A stretch of DNA of 11,144 nt from assembly GCA_023412995.1 (NCBI GenBank), contig JAEZQS010000203.1, forward strand, positions 1-11,144, written 5' to 3'. Of the stretch, positions 5,343 to 11,144 are shown in pieces. Numbering within the stretch: position 1 is the stretch's first letter; each line of letters opens with the position of its first letter. Source of the stretch: Pseudomonadota bacterium (GTDB lineage Bacteria > Pseudomonadota > Gammaproteobacteria > Xanthomonadales > Rhodanobacteraceae). Under the pieces are notes generated by a model. That model saw only the letters and a list, made by a program, of their open reading frames with translations. It had not been told where the DNA came from and searched no databases. The translations under genes were made by a program, and so were the position numbers.

Positions 5343-6440
5343 GTGTGCGAGGCGTGCAGCGGGACCGTGCTGCCGGCGCGTGGCCGCGTGCGGAGTGCGG
5401 CGTTCGTCCGCGCCGGCCTGGCCGCGCTGCTGCTGTCGCTGGCGCCGGCGGCGCCAGGCGTGGTCGCCAGCGCACCGGGGGCGGGCCTGCACACCGGTGT
5501 CACCTTCGACGGCTATTCGCCACTGGCGCGCACCGACGTCCTGTTCGAGCGCCTGCTGACGCCGCTGTGGGCCACGCGCGCGCGCGAAGCCTATGCCCAA
5601 CGGGGCGAGGACCCGCCGCCTTACACGCTCGACATCACGGCCGAGCGGTTTTCCGTCTACGTGCCGGATGTCGCGCCGCCGCCGGCCGGCTATGCGCTGC
5701 TGGTGTTCGTGCCGCCGTGGAACGAGGCCGCGGTGCCGCGCCGCTGGCGGCCCGTGCTCGACGCCGCGGGCATGCTGCTGGTGACGGCGGCTGCGTCGGG
5801 CAACGATGCGCCGGTTCTGCCGCGTCGCGCCGCGCTCGCCCTGCACGCCGCCGCCAACGTGACGGCCCGCTGGCCGGTCGATCCGGCGCGCATCTACGTC
5901 GGCGGTTTCTCCGGCGGCGCGCGCGTCGCGCTGCACCTGGCGATCGGCTATCCCGATGTCTTCAGTGGCGCACTGGTGGATGGTTCCAGCGACACCATCG
6001 GTAGTTTCCTGGTGCCGTTGCCGCCGGTGGACCTGCTGCACCGCGCGCAGGAGCACCTGCGCCTGGTGTACGCCTGGGGCACGGCCGATACGCCCAATGC
6101 CGATGGCGCGGCCTTCAGCATCGCCTCGGCGCGCCGCGCCTGCCTGCCGCGAACGGCGCGCCTGCCGATGGCCGACCGCGGCCACCAGCCGGTCGACGCC
6201 GGCACCTTCCGGCGCGCGCTGCACCTGCTGGAGGAACCTCGCGACGTCGCCCCCGGACTGGAGGAGTGCCGCGCCGGGCTGCAGCAGCAGAGCGACGAAG
6301 CCCTTGCCCGCGTGCGCAAGCTGCAGGCGGAGGGGCACCTCGAAAAGGCACGCGAGGCATTGGGTGAACTCGATGCCAGGTTCGGGCACCTGGCATTGCC
6401 GCAGTCGCTCGAACTCGACCGTGAGCTGCCGCGCCCATGA
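5343..6440 (+). CDS. Secreted alpha/beta-hydrolase, esterase/PHB-depolymerase-like
   Basis: A predicted exported serine hydrolase of 365 residues from a GTG at 5343. The N-terminus has an Arg-containing n-region, a hydrophobic run AGLAALLLSLAPAAPGVV (24-41) and an ASA-type cleavage site near residue 44, so it probably reaches the periplasm or beyond. The nucleophile elbow is GGFSGGARVALHLA (187-200) with Ser190; D249 in AWGTADTPN and H281 in DRGHQPVD complete a plausible catalytic triad, as in polyhydroxybutyrate-depolymerase-like esterases. After about residue 300 there is a charged helical tail with probable coiled-coil or TPR-like character (QQQSDEALARVRKLQAEGHL, 314-333), not part of the hydrolase fold. 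The start is uncertain: GTG 5343 has AAAGG five bases upstream; GTG at 5322, 5367 or 5388 would also leave a signal sequence. The stop overlaps the next gene's start by ATGA. The substrate is not predictable from sequence. Confidence 0.8.
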   Translation: MCEACSGTVLPARGRVRSAAFVRAGLAALLLSLAPAAPGVVASAPGAGLHTGVTFDGYSPLARTDVLFERLLTPLWATRAREAYAQRGEDPPPYTLDITAERFSVYVPDVAPPPAGYALLVFVPPWNEAAVPRRWRPVLDAAGMLLVTAAASGNDAPVLPRRAALALHAAANVTARWPVDPARIYVGGFSGGARVALHLAIGYPDVFSGALVDGSSDTIGSFLVPLPPVDLLHRAQEHLRLVYAWGTADTPNADGAAFSIASARRACLPRTARLPMADRGHQPVDAGTFRRALHLLEEPRDVAPGLEECRAGLQQQSDEALARVRKLQAEGHLEKAREALGELDARFGHLALPQSLELDRELPRP

Positions 6441-6853
6441 GTGACCCTGCTGCACCGGCGCACGGTGCCGGAGGCGTGCGCCTCGACGTATGGCTGTGGG
6501 CCGCGCGGTTCTTCAAGACGCGTCCGCTCGCGAAGGACGCCATTGGCGGTGGCAAGGTGGAGGTCAATGGTGCCCGCGGCAAACCCGCGCGCGAGGTGAA
6601 GGTCGGCGATTGCCTGCGCATCCAGCGCGGCGAGGAACGCTTCGAGGTCGAGGTGGCCGCGCTGGCAACCCGCCGCGGCCCGGCGGCTGCCGCGCAGTTG
6701 CTGTACCGCGAAACCGACGCGTCTCGCGCCGCACGCGAGGAAGCGGCAACCCAGCGCCGCCTGACGGCCGCCGCCGAAGGCCGCCCCCGCACCAGACCCG
6801 ACAAGCGCGCCCGCCGCCTGATCCGCGCACTCGGCGACATCGACGCGTTCTGA
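6437..6853 (+). CDS. hslR: Heat-shock protein 15, S4-domain ribosome-recycling factor
   Basis: A 138-residue protein, close to E. coli Hsp15 (133). An S4 RNA-binding domain spans about residues 14-60 (VRLDVWLWAARFFKTRPLA, then GGGKVEVNG and VKVGDCLRI). A basic alanine-rich tail holds RPRTRPDKRARRLIRAL (116-132), matching the conserved RPxKRxRR segment. Hsp15 binds 50S subunits carrying a nascent chain on peptidyl-tRNA after premature dissociation, and helps recycle them. The start ATG (6437) overlaps the hydrolase stop as ATGA, indicating translational coupling. No separate promoter is evident, so it is probably transcribed with the upstream genes, at least in part. It is the last gene of the plus-strand block and is followed by repeats and a convergent gene. 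Family assignment is secure. Confidence 0.93.
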   Translation: MSDPAAPAHGAGGVRLDVWLWAARFFKTRPLAKDAIGGGKVEVNGARGKPAREVKVGDCLRIQRGEERFEVEVAALATRRGPAAAAQLLYRETDASRAAREEAATQRRLTAAAEGRPRTRPDKRARRLIRALGDIDAF

Positions 6854-6869
6854 CCACCATGCCGCGGAG

Positions 6870-6906
6870 GTCGTGGCGGTGCCGTCGCGACCGCGAAACC
6901 GGGCGT
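6870..6906. repeat. Degenerate copy of REP-like GTAGGAGCGG repeat
   Basis: A 37-base copy of the element that recurs at 6991-7028. The two share GCGACCGCGAA and GGGCGT and align along their length with scattered substitutions. This copy is more diverged in its first half (TCGTGGCGGTGCC). It begins 17 bases after the hslR stop and can form only an imperfect stem. Confidence 0.5.
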
Positions 6907-6938
6907 CGTGCAGAGAGCCGCAAAGCGGAAGATTGAAC

Positions 6939-6963
6939 CACGAAGCACACGAAGAGCACGAAG
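6939..6963. repeat. Three-unit CACGAAG repeat with 9-bp period
   Basis: CACGAAG occurs at 6939-6945, 6948-6954 and 6957-6963, each nine bases from the last, preceded by GAAC and followed by an A/G-rich tail (GAAAGCAGAAG). The same short pattern (AACCACGAAG repeated with variable two-base linkers) is one I recall in intergenic regions of many unrelated bacteria. It is much less GC-rich than the surroundings. It is too short and lacks spacers, so it is not a CRISPR. Confidence 0.7.
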
Positions 6964-6990
6964 GAAAGCAGAAGCGAGGGCGACGCTTTC

Positions 6991-7028
6991 GTAGGAGCGG
7001 CGCAGCCGCGACCGCGAAGCACGGGCGT
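6991..7028. repeat. REP-like repeat GTAGGAGCGG...GCCGCGACCGCGAAGC
   Basis: GTAGGAGCGGCGCAGCCGCG followed by ACCGCGAAGC matches the dispersed extragenic element (GTAGGAGCGGC...GCCGCGACC) that I recall as very common in Xanthomonas/Lysobacter and Pseudomonas genomes. It contains a perfect short stem GCGGC (6997-7001), loop GCA, GCCGC (7005-7009). A second, diverged copy is at 6870-6906 in the same orientation. Such elements sit mainly between convergent genes and may be mobilised by RAYT transposases; none is encoded here. Confidence 0.65.
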
Positions 7029-7032
7029 GTCC

Positions 7033-7064
7033 AGCCTGCATCGGCGGCGCGGAGCGTGCAGGCT
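7033..7064. terminator. 8-bp inverted repeat downstream of the acyltransferase gene, possible bidirectional terminator
   Basis: AGCCTGCA (7033-7040) and TGCAGGCT (7057-7064) form a perfect 8-bp stem around a 16-base GC-rich loop. It lies 18 bases beyond the acyltransferase stop on the minus strand and about 180 bases after hslR on the plus strand. No T-run follows on either strand, so intrinsic termination is uncertain. It is the best terminator candidate between these convergent transcription units. Confidence 0.35.
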
Positions 7065-7082
7065 CGCCGCGCCTCGCCCATG

Positions 7083-9209
7083 TCACCGCTGGAGCGATTC
7101 CAGCATCCGGGTGAAGGAAGGCAGCAGCAGGTGGTTGGCGTAGCCGCTGATGTGGTCGCCGTCGAAGAAGAGGGGACGGCCTTCGCGCATGGCCTCGCAG
7201 GTGTCGCCGGGGCACAGCACGGGGAAGGGATCCCACACCGTGAGCGCCGGCATGCGCGCGGCCATGCGGGCGAAGCTGTCGAGCACGGGCTGGCGGTAGC
7301 GTTCCATCTCCGCGCGCGCGATGGATGTCCCCGGCTCGCAAACCGGGTTGCCGGCGTTGAACCAGTCGGCGCAGCGGAAGGGTGGCGCCGGCAGCACGGG
7401 CTTGGGTGCATCGACCACGATGTGCAGGCCGCGTGCGGCGAGCGGGGCCAGCAGCGCCAGCGCATCGCCTTCGGCCTGCCGGCGCCGCGCCAGCGACGAG
7501 GTGCCGGTGGCCTCCTGCCAGGCCTTGGCCTGGTCCACCGTGCCGTACTGGTTGCTGAGCCGCGGCACGCGCAGGGCAGCCAGGAACAGCACTTCGCCGG
7601 GCCGGGCGCGCTGGAGGATGTCCGCGATCGCGTCGCGCGCCTGCGCCGGGCAGTTGCCCCGTTCACGTTCGGGTTGCAGGCTCACGAACGTGCAGCCCGG
7701 GTTGGGGTAGAGGGCCATCGTCGCGCCGCTGCGCAGCACGTGTTCGCCCAGCAGCCCGAGATAGGCGCTCGCATGCGAATCGCCGATCACGAAGAGGGCA
7801 GGCGGCGGCACCGCCGGGGCGGCGCATCCGGTACGTGAGCGGATGGCGACGAACGTGTTGCCCGCAGGCGCGACCCGGGTATCGATGCGGCAGCCGGGCA
7901 GGTCCGCCAGTGCGGCCGGCGCTTCCGGATACCAGTCCGCGGCGTGACGCGACACGGTGGTGAGCGCCACCGTCCCGCGTGCCTCCATGCCCCGTCCCGC
8001 CAGCGCCCACGCCGCCGCGATCGTCACGAGGCCGCCAGCGACGATCGCCTTGCGCGGCAGGCGCCGGAGCCAGGGCGAATAGCGCAGCGGCTGCTCGACC
8101 AGGCGCCGCGACAGGCCCGCCAGCACGAAGGTGAGCACGACGGCCACCACGCGCGTGGCGGCCGATTCCAGGCCGCAGGTCCAGCGCATCAGCACGTACA
8201 CCGGCCAGTGCCAGAGATAGAGCGAGTAGGAAAGGCGCCCGACCGCCGCCATGGCTGGATGACCCAGCGCGTGGTGCAGCCGGCCACGCGAGGGGCTCAC
8301 GCCGAGGAACCCCAGCACGCCGAGGGTAGCGACGACCGCAGGCACCGCACCGGGCCACGGGAAGGTGCCTGGCCTGGCCGTGGCGAGCGCCAGGGCGAGC
8401 AGCGCCAGCGAGCACCAGGCCCCCGCGGTGAGCACGCGCTGGCGACTACGACGGTCCTCGGGCACAGGCCAGCGCGCCAGCAGCGTGAACAGGAGCACGC
8501 CGGCGGCAAGCTCCCACAGCCGCGTGGTGATCAGGTAGAACGCCGCGCCCGGGTCGGCCTTGCCGAGGCGTGCGGCCCACGCGAGCGAGGCGGCGAGCGC
8601 GATGGCGAACAGGCAGCTGGCCAGCACGCGCCCGCGGCGACTGCGCGTCCAGGCGAAGAACAGCAGCGGGAACAGCAGGTAGAACTGCTCCTCGACACCG
8701 AGCGACCAGGTATGCAGGTACGGATTGAAGTCCGTCGCCGGCGCGAAGTAGCTCTCCTGGTGCGTGGCGAGATACCAGTTGGAGAGCCCGAAGAAGGCAT
8801 GCAGGCCGGTGAGCTCGTTGGCGTGGCTCAGCCAGGCGAGCGGCACCAGCAGCGTGGTGGCGAAGCCGGTCAGCAGCAGGCACGCGAGCAGCGCCGGTGC
8901 GATGCGCTGGATGCGCCGCGCGTAGAAGTAGCCGAGGAACCGGCCGAGGCCGCCGCCATCCCATGTCGCCACCGAGGCGCTCACCACGAAGCCGGAGATG
9001 ACGAAGAACACGTCCACCCCGGCAAACCCGCCCGGCAGCCACCGTTCCTGCAGGTGGTAGGCCATCACGGCAAGCACCGCCACGGCGCGCAGGCCGTCGA
9101 TGTGCGGCACGTAGCGGGTTGCGGCATGACCCGCGGCAGGCACGCTGCTCGCCTGCGCGGGCGTCGCCATCGCGGCCGCCGTGTTACCGGCCAGGATACG
9201 CGCGCTCAT
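7083..9209 (-). CDS. OafA/YrhL-type membrane acyltransferase with C-terminal SGNH domain
   Basis: A 708-residue integral membrane O-acyltransferase. Residues about 32-400 are the acyltransferase-3 domain with about 10-11 transmembrane helices. It starts with VPHIDGLRAVAVLAVMAYHL, giving the R41-x10-H52 motif. Other blocks are GFAGVDVFFVISGF (61-74), HTWSLGVEEQFYLLFP (166-181) and LSYSLYLWHWPVYV (326-339). After the last helix, residues about 440-708 form an SGNH hydrolase-like domain with the nucleophile motif GDSH (476-479) and the D683-G-D685-H686 block. In this fused family (Salmonella OafA, OatA) an acyl group is carried across the membrane and transferred to O-antigen, peptidoglycan or another glycan; the acceptor cannot be read here. 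The ATG at 9207-9209 overlaps the mutS stop as ATGA; an in-frame ATG at 9168-9170 is an alternative. No glycan-synthesis genes are adjacent. Both catalytic sites look intact. Confidence 0.92.
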   Translation of the reverse strand: MSARILAGNTAAAMATPAQASSVPAAGHAATRYVPHIDGLRAVAVLAVMAYHLQERWLPGGFAGVDVFFVISGFVVSASVATWDGGGLGRFLGYFYARRIQRIAPALLACLLLTGFATTLLVPLAWLSHANELTGLHAFFGLSNWYLATHQESYFAPATDFNPYLHTWSLGVEEQFYLLFPLLFFAWTRSRRGRVLASCLFAIALAASLAWAARLGKADPGAAFYLITTRLWELAAGVLLFTLLARWPVPEDRRSRQRVLTAGAWCSLALLALALATARPGTFPWPGAVPAVVATLGVLGFLGVSPSRGRLHHALGHPAMAAVGRLSYSLYLWHWPVYVLMRWTCGLESAATRVVAVVLTFVLAGLSRRLVEQPLRYSPWLRRLPRKAIVAGGLVTIAAAWALAGRGMEARGTVALTTVSRHAADWYPEAPAALADLPGCRIDTRVAPAGNTFVAIRSRTGCAAPAVPPPALFVIGDSHASAYLGLLGEHVLRSGATMALYPNPGCTFVSLQPERERGNCPAQARDAIADILQRARPGEVLFLAALRVPRLSNQYGTVDQAKAWQEATGTSSLARRRQAEGDALALLAPLAARGLHIVVDAPKPVLPAPPFRCADWFNAGNPVCEPGTSIARAEMERYRQPVLDSFARMAARMPALTVWDPFPVLCPGDTCEAMREGRPLFFDGDHISGYANHLLLPSFTRMLESLQR

Positions 9210-11144
9210 CCGGCGAGCTGCTTCAGGCGGTAGAGCAGCGCGAGCGCGTCGCGCGGGCTGAGCGCATCCGGATCGACCCCGCGCAACGCTTCTTCCACGG
9301 GTGAGGGAAGCGCGGGAGCGAACAGCCCCAGCTGCGGCTGCCCGTTTGCCGGCGGCGGCGACTGGGCGGCCTGGCGTTCCAGTGCCTGCAAGGTGGTGCG
9401 CGCATCGGCCAGCACCGGGCGGGGAAGCCCGGCGAGTGCCGCCACCTGCAGGCCGAAGCTGCGGTTGGCCGGCCCGTCCTTCAGTGCATGCATGAACACC
9501 AGTTGCTCGCCGTACTCCACGGCGTCGAGGTGGACGTTGGCAATGCCTTCGTGCGCTGCGGCCAAGTCGGTGAGTTCGAAGTAATGCGTCGCAAACAGCG
9601 CGAAGGCGCGATTGCGCGTCGCCAGCGCGACCGCGCAGGCGCGCGCGAGCGCGAGGCCGTCCCAGGTCGACGTGCCGCGGCCCACCTCGTCCATCAGTAC
9701 CAGGCTGGACGATGTGGCGTTGTGCAGGATGTTGGCCGTCTCGCTCATTTCCACCATGAAGGTGGACTGGCCGCGCGAGAGGTCGTCGCCGGCGCCGATG
9801 CGCGTGAAGATGCGATCGATCGGGCCGATGCAGGCCGACTCCGCCGGCACGAAGCTGCCGAGGTGGGCCAGCAGCACGATCAGCGCGCACTGGCGCATGT
9901 AGGTGGACTTGCCGCCCATGTTGGGGCCGGTGATGACCAGCAGGCGGCGGTCTTCGCGAAGGTCGAGGTCGTTGGGTTCGAACGGCTCCTCGCGCACCTG
10001 CTCGACCACCGGGTGGCGGCCGCGCACGATGCGGATGCCGGGTGCATCGGTCAGGTCGGGACGGTGCCAGTCCAGCGCATCGCCGCGTTCGGCGAGGTTG
10101 GCGAGCACGTCGAGTTCGGCAATCGCCGCCGCCGCAGCCTCGAGCGGTACGAGGCGTTCCGCGAGCCGGTCGAGCAGGCCCTCGTAGAGCGCGCGCTCGC
10201 GCATCAGCGCGCGCTCGCGCGCACCCAGCACCTTGTCTTCGAATTCCTTCAGCTCGGCGGTGATGTAGCGCTCCGCGCCCTTGATGGTCTGGCGGCGCGT
10301 GTAGTGCGCCGGCGCGCGCCCGGCGTGCGCCTTGCCGATCTCGATGTAGTAGCCGTGCACGCGGTTGTAGCCGACCTTGAGCCCGGCGATGCCGCTGGCG
10401 GCCTTCTCGCGTTCCTCCAGCGCCAGCAGGAAACCGTCGGCATTGGCGGCAAGCGCGCGAAGCTCGTCCAGCTCGGCGTCGAAGCCTTCGCGCACGACGC
10501 CGCCGTCGCGCGCCTGCACCGGCGGCGATTCGACCACGGCCGCGGCAAGGTACGCCGCGGTGTCGGCGTGTTCGCCCATGCGTTGCAGCAGTTCCTGCAG
10601 CAGCGGGCTGTCGCAGCCGGCCAGCGCATCACGCAGCGCCGGCGCGAGCGCAAGCCCATCGCGCAGGGTGGAGCGGGCGCGCGGACGCGCCGAGCGCAGC
10701 GCCACGCGGCCGAGGATCCGCTCGAGGTCGCCGATGCCGCGCAGGATCTCGCGCACGCCGGCGTGGCGCCCGGCATCCAGCAGCGACTCGATGGCCTGCT
10801 GGCGCCGGCGCAGCACCGCCACGTCACGCAGCGGCCGGTGCAGCCAGCGTCGCAGCAGGCGCGCCGCCATCGGCGTGACGGTACGGTCGAGCACGCCGAG
10901 CAGCGTGTGCGCGTGGTTGCCGCCGGGATGGGTATCCAGTTCCAGGTTGCGGCGGGTCGCCGCGTCCATCGCGATGCCCTCGTCGGCGCTTTCGACGCCG
11001 AGGCCGCTGACGTGGGGCAGGGCAGCCTTCTGCGTTTCCTCGACATAGCCGAGCAGCGCGCCGGCGGCGGCGACGCCGAGCGGCACCGCCTCGACGCCGA
11101 ACCCGGCGAGGTCGCGCGTGCCGAAGAAGCGCGCCAGCTCGCGC
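9206..11144 (-). CDS. mutS: DNA mismatch repair protein MutS (N-terminus outside window)
   Basis: The frame is open from the window end to the TGA at 9206-9208. 645 residues are visible of the usual 850 or so; the mismatch-reading N-terminal domain with the FxE motif is missing because of the window edge. The visible part begins in the connector domain (FFGTRDLAGFGVE) and continues through DEGIAMDAATRRNLEL, the lever/clamp region with GYNRVHGYYIEIGKAH, and the ATPase. Visible-residue motifs: Walker A GPNMGGKS (406-413), Walker B LVLMDE (481-486), GRGTSTWDG (488-496) and ATHYFELT (518-525). QLGLF (604-608, bases 9320-9334) fits the beta-clamp-binding pentapeptide, and PRDALALLYRLKQLAG is the C-terminal helix for dimer/tetramer contacts. 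MutS recognises base mismatches and recruits MutL. The gene overlaps the acyltransferase start by ATGA and is probably co-transcribed with it. No frameshift is visible. Confidence 0.97.
   Translation of the reverse strand, partial: RELARFFGTRDLAGFGVEAVPLGVAAAGALLGYVEETQKAALPHVSGLGVESADEGIAMDAATRRNLELDTHPGGNHAHTLLGVLDRTVTPMAARLLRRWLHRPLRDVAVLRRRQQAIESLLDAGRHAGVREILRGIGDLERILGRVALRSARPRARSTLRDGLALAPALRDALAGCDSPLLQELLQRMGEHADTAAYLAAAVVESPPVQARDGGVVREGFDAELDELRALAANADGFLLALEEREKAASGIAGLKVGYNRVHGYYIEIGKAHAGRAPAHYTRRQTIKGAERYITAELKEFEDKVLGARERALMRERALYEGLLDRLAERLVPLEAAAAAIAELDVLANLAERGDALDWHRPDLTDAPGIRIVRGRHPVVEQVREEPFEPNDLDLREDRRLLVITGPNMGGKSTYMRQCALIVLLAHLGSFVPAESACIGPIDRIFTRIGAGDDLSRGQSTFMVEMSETANILHNATSSSLVLMDEVGRGTSTWDGLALARACAVALATRNRAFALFATHYFELTDLAAAHEGIANVHLDAVEYGEQLVFMHALKDGPANRSFGLQVAALAGLPRPVLADARTTLQALERQAAQSPPPANGQPQLGLFAPALPSPVEEALRGVDPDALSPRDALALLYRLKQLAG

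Noticed and set aside
6939..6963. CRISPR-like tandem repeat
   Set aside because: 7-base units with 2-base linkers and only three copies; no spacers and no cas genes.
6564..7022. Minus-strand open frame with a hydrophobic FVLFVCFVV stretch
   Set aside because: The hydrophobic run is just the CACGAAG repeat read on the other strand; the rest is a shadow of hslR.
7944..9233. 429-codon plus-strand open frame opposite the acyltransferase gene
   Set aside because: Gln/Arg/His/Gly-rich shadow; the minus-strand frame has clear acyltransferase-3 and SGNH motifs.
9210..9890. Extension of the acyltransferase frame upstream into mutS
   Set aside because: It overlaps conserved mutS sequence in another frame; the acyltransferase-3 domain begins shortly after the ATG at 9209.
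10188..10220. Near-tandem GCGCGCTCGCGC repeat inside mutS
   Set aside because: It encodes RERALM-RERALY in a helical part of the MutS clamp domain that is normally charged and repetitive; explained by protein sequence and codon bias.
1..11144. tRNA, rRNA, insertion sequence or prophage content
   Set aside because: No tRNA-like fold, transposase, integrase or phage structural motif was found when reading both strands.

Overview
This 11.1 kb window is gene-dense, very GC-rich DNA (roughly 70% G+C by eye) with tightly packed genes on both strands. It looks like the chromosome of a gammaproteobacterium of the Xanthomonadaceae/Lysobacteraceae type (Lysobacter, Luteimonas or a relative). That placement is an inference from the base composition, from the gene families (M61 peptidase, YcaQ/AlkX, RhlE, Gdx, Hsp15), and from intergenic repeats of the 'GTAGGAGCGG...' and 'CACGAAG' kinds that I associate with this group. 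No 16S rRNA or other taxonomic marker is present. I see no insertion sequence, phage gene, integrase, tRNA or CRISPR array.

Layout. (1) 1-2521, plus strand: the 3' part of an M61-family metallopeptidase with a C-terminal PDZ domain, followed after one base by a YcaQ/AlkX-type DNA glycosylase. (2) 2522-2703: an intergenic stretch with a hairpin-forming repeat and small inverted repeats. (3) 2704-3192, plus strand: a short MgtC/SapB membrane protein. It converges on (4) 3241-4566, minus strand: the DEAD-box RNA helicase RhlE, with a short hairpin between the two stop codons. (5) 4567-4953: a 387-bp divergent region. It holds a probable structured 5' leader of rhlE, with a hairpin four bases from the Shine-Dalgarno sequence, and on the other strand a plausible sigma-70 promoter whose -10 box sits exactly between two GGCCGGCC half-sites. 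(6) 4954-6853, plus strand: a probable operon of a Gdx/SugE-type guanidinium exporter, an exported alpha/beta-hydrolase (esterase/PHB-depolymerase-like), and the ribosome-rescue heat-shock protein Hsp15. The last two overlap by ATGA. (7) 6854-7082: a repeat-rich convergent intergenic region with two copies of a REP-like repeat, a three-unit CACGAAG repeat between them, and an 8-bp inverted repeat. (8) 7083-11144, minus strand: mutS (5' end outside the window), overlapped by ATGA by a large OafA-type membrane acyltransferase with a C-terminal SGNH domain.

Functionally the window mixes genome maintenance (AlkX-type crosslink/alkylation glycosylase, MutS), RNA and ribosome quality control (RhlE, Hsp15), small-cation or toxin export (Gdx), and envelope functions (M61 peptidase, MgtC-like protein, secreted hydrolase, acyltransferase). 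Most genes are recognisable housekeeping or stress families, and I do not see a clear new multi-gene defence or biosynthetic system. The observations most worth checking are the palindromic Gdx promoter, the rhlE leader, the mutS-acyltransferase coupling, and the intergenic repeat cluster after hslR.
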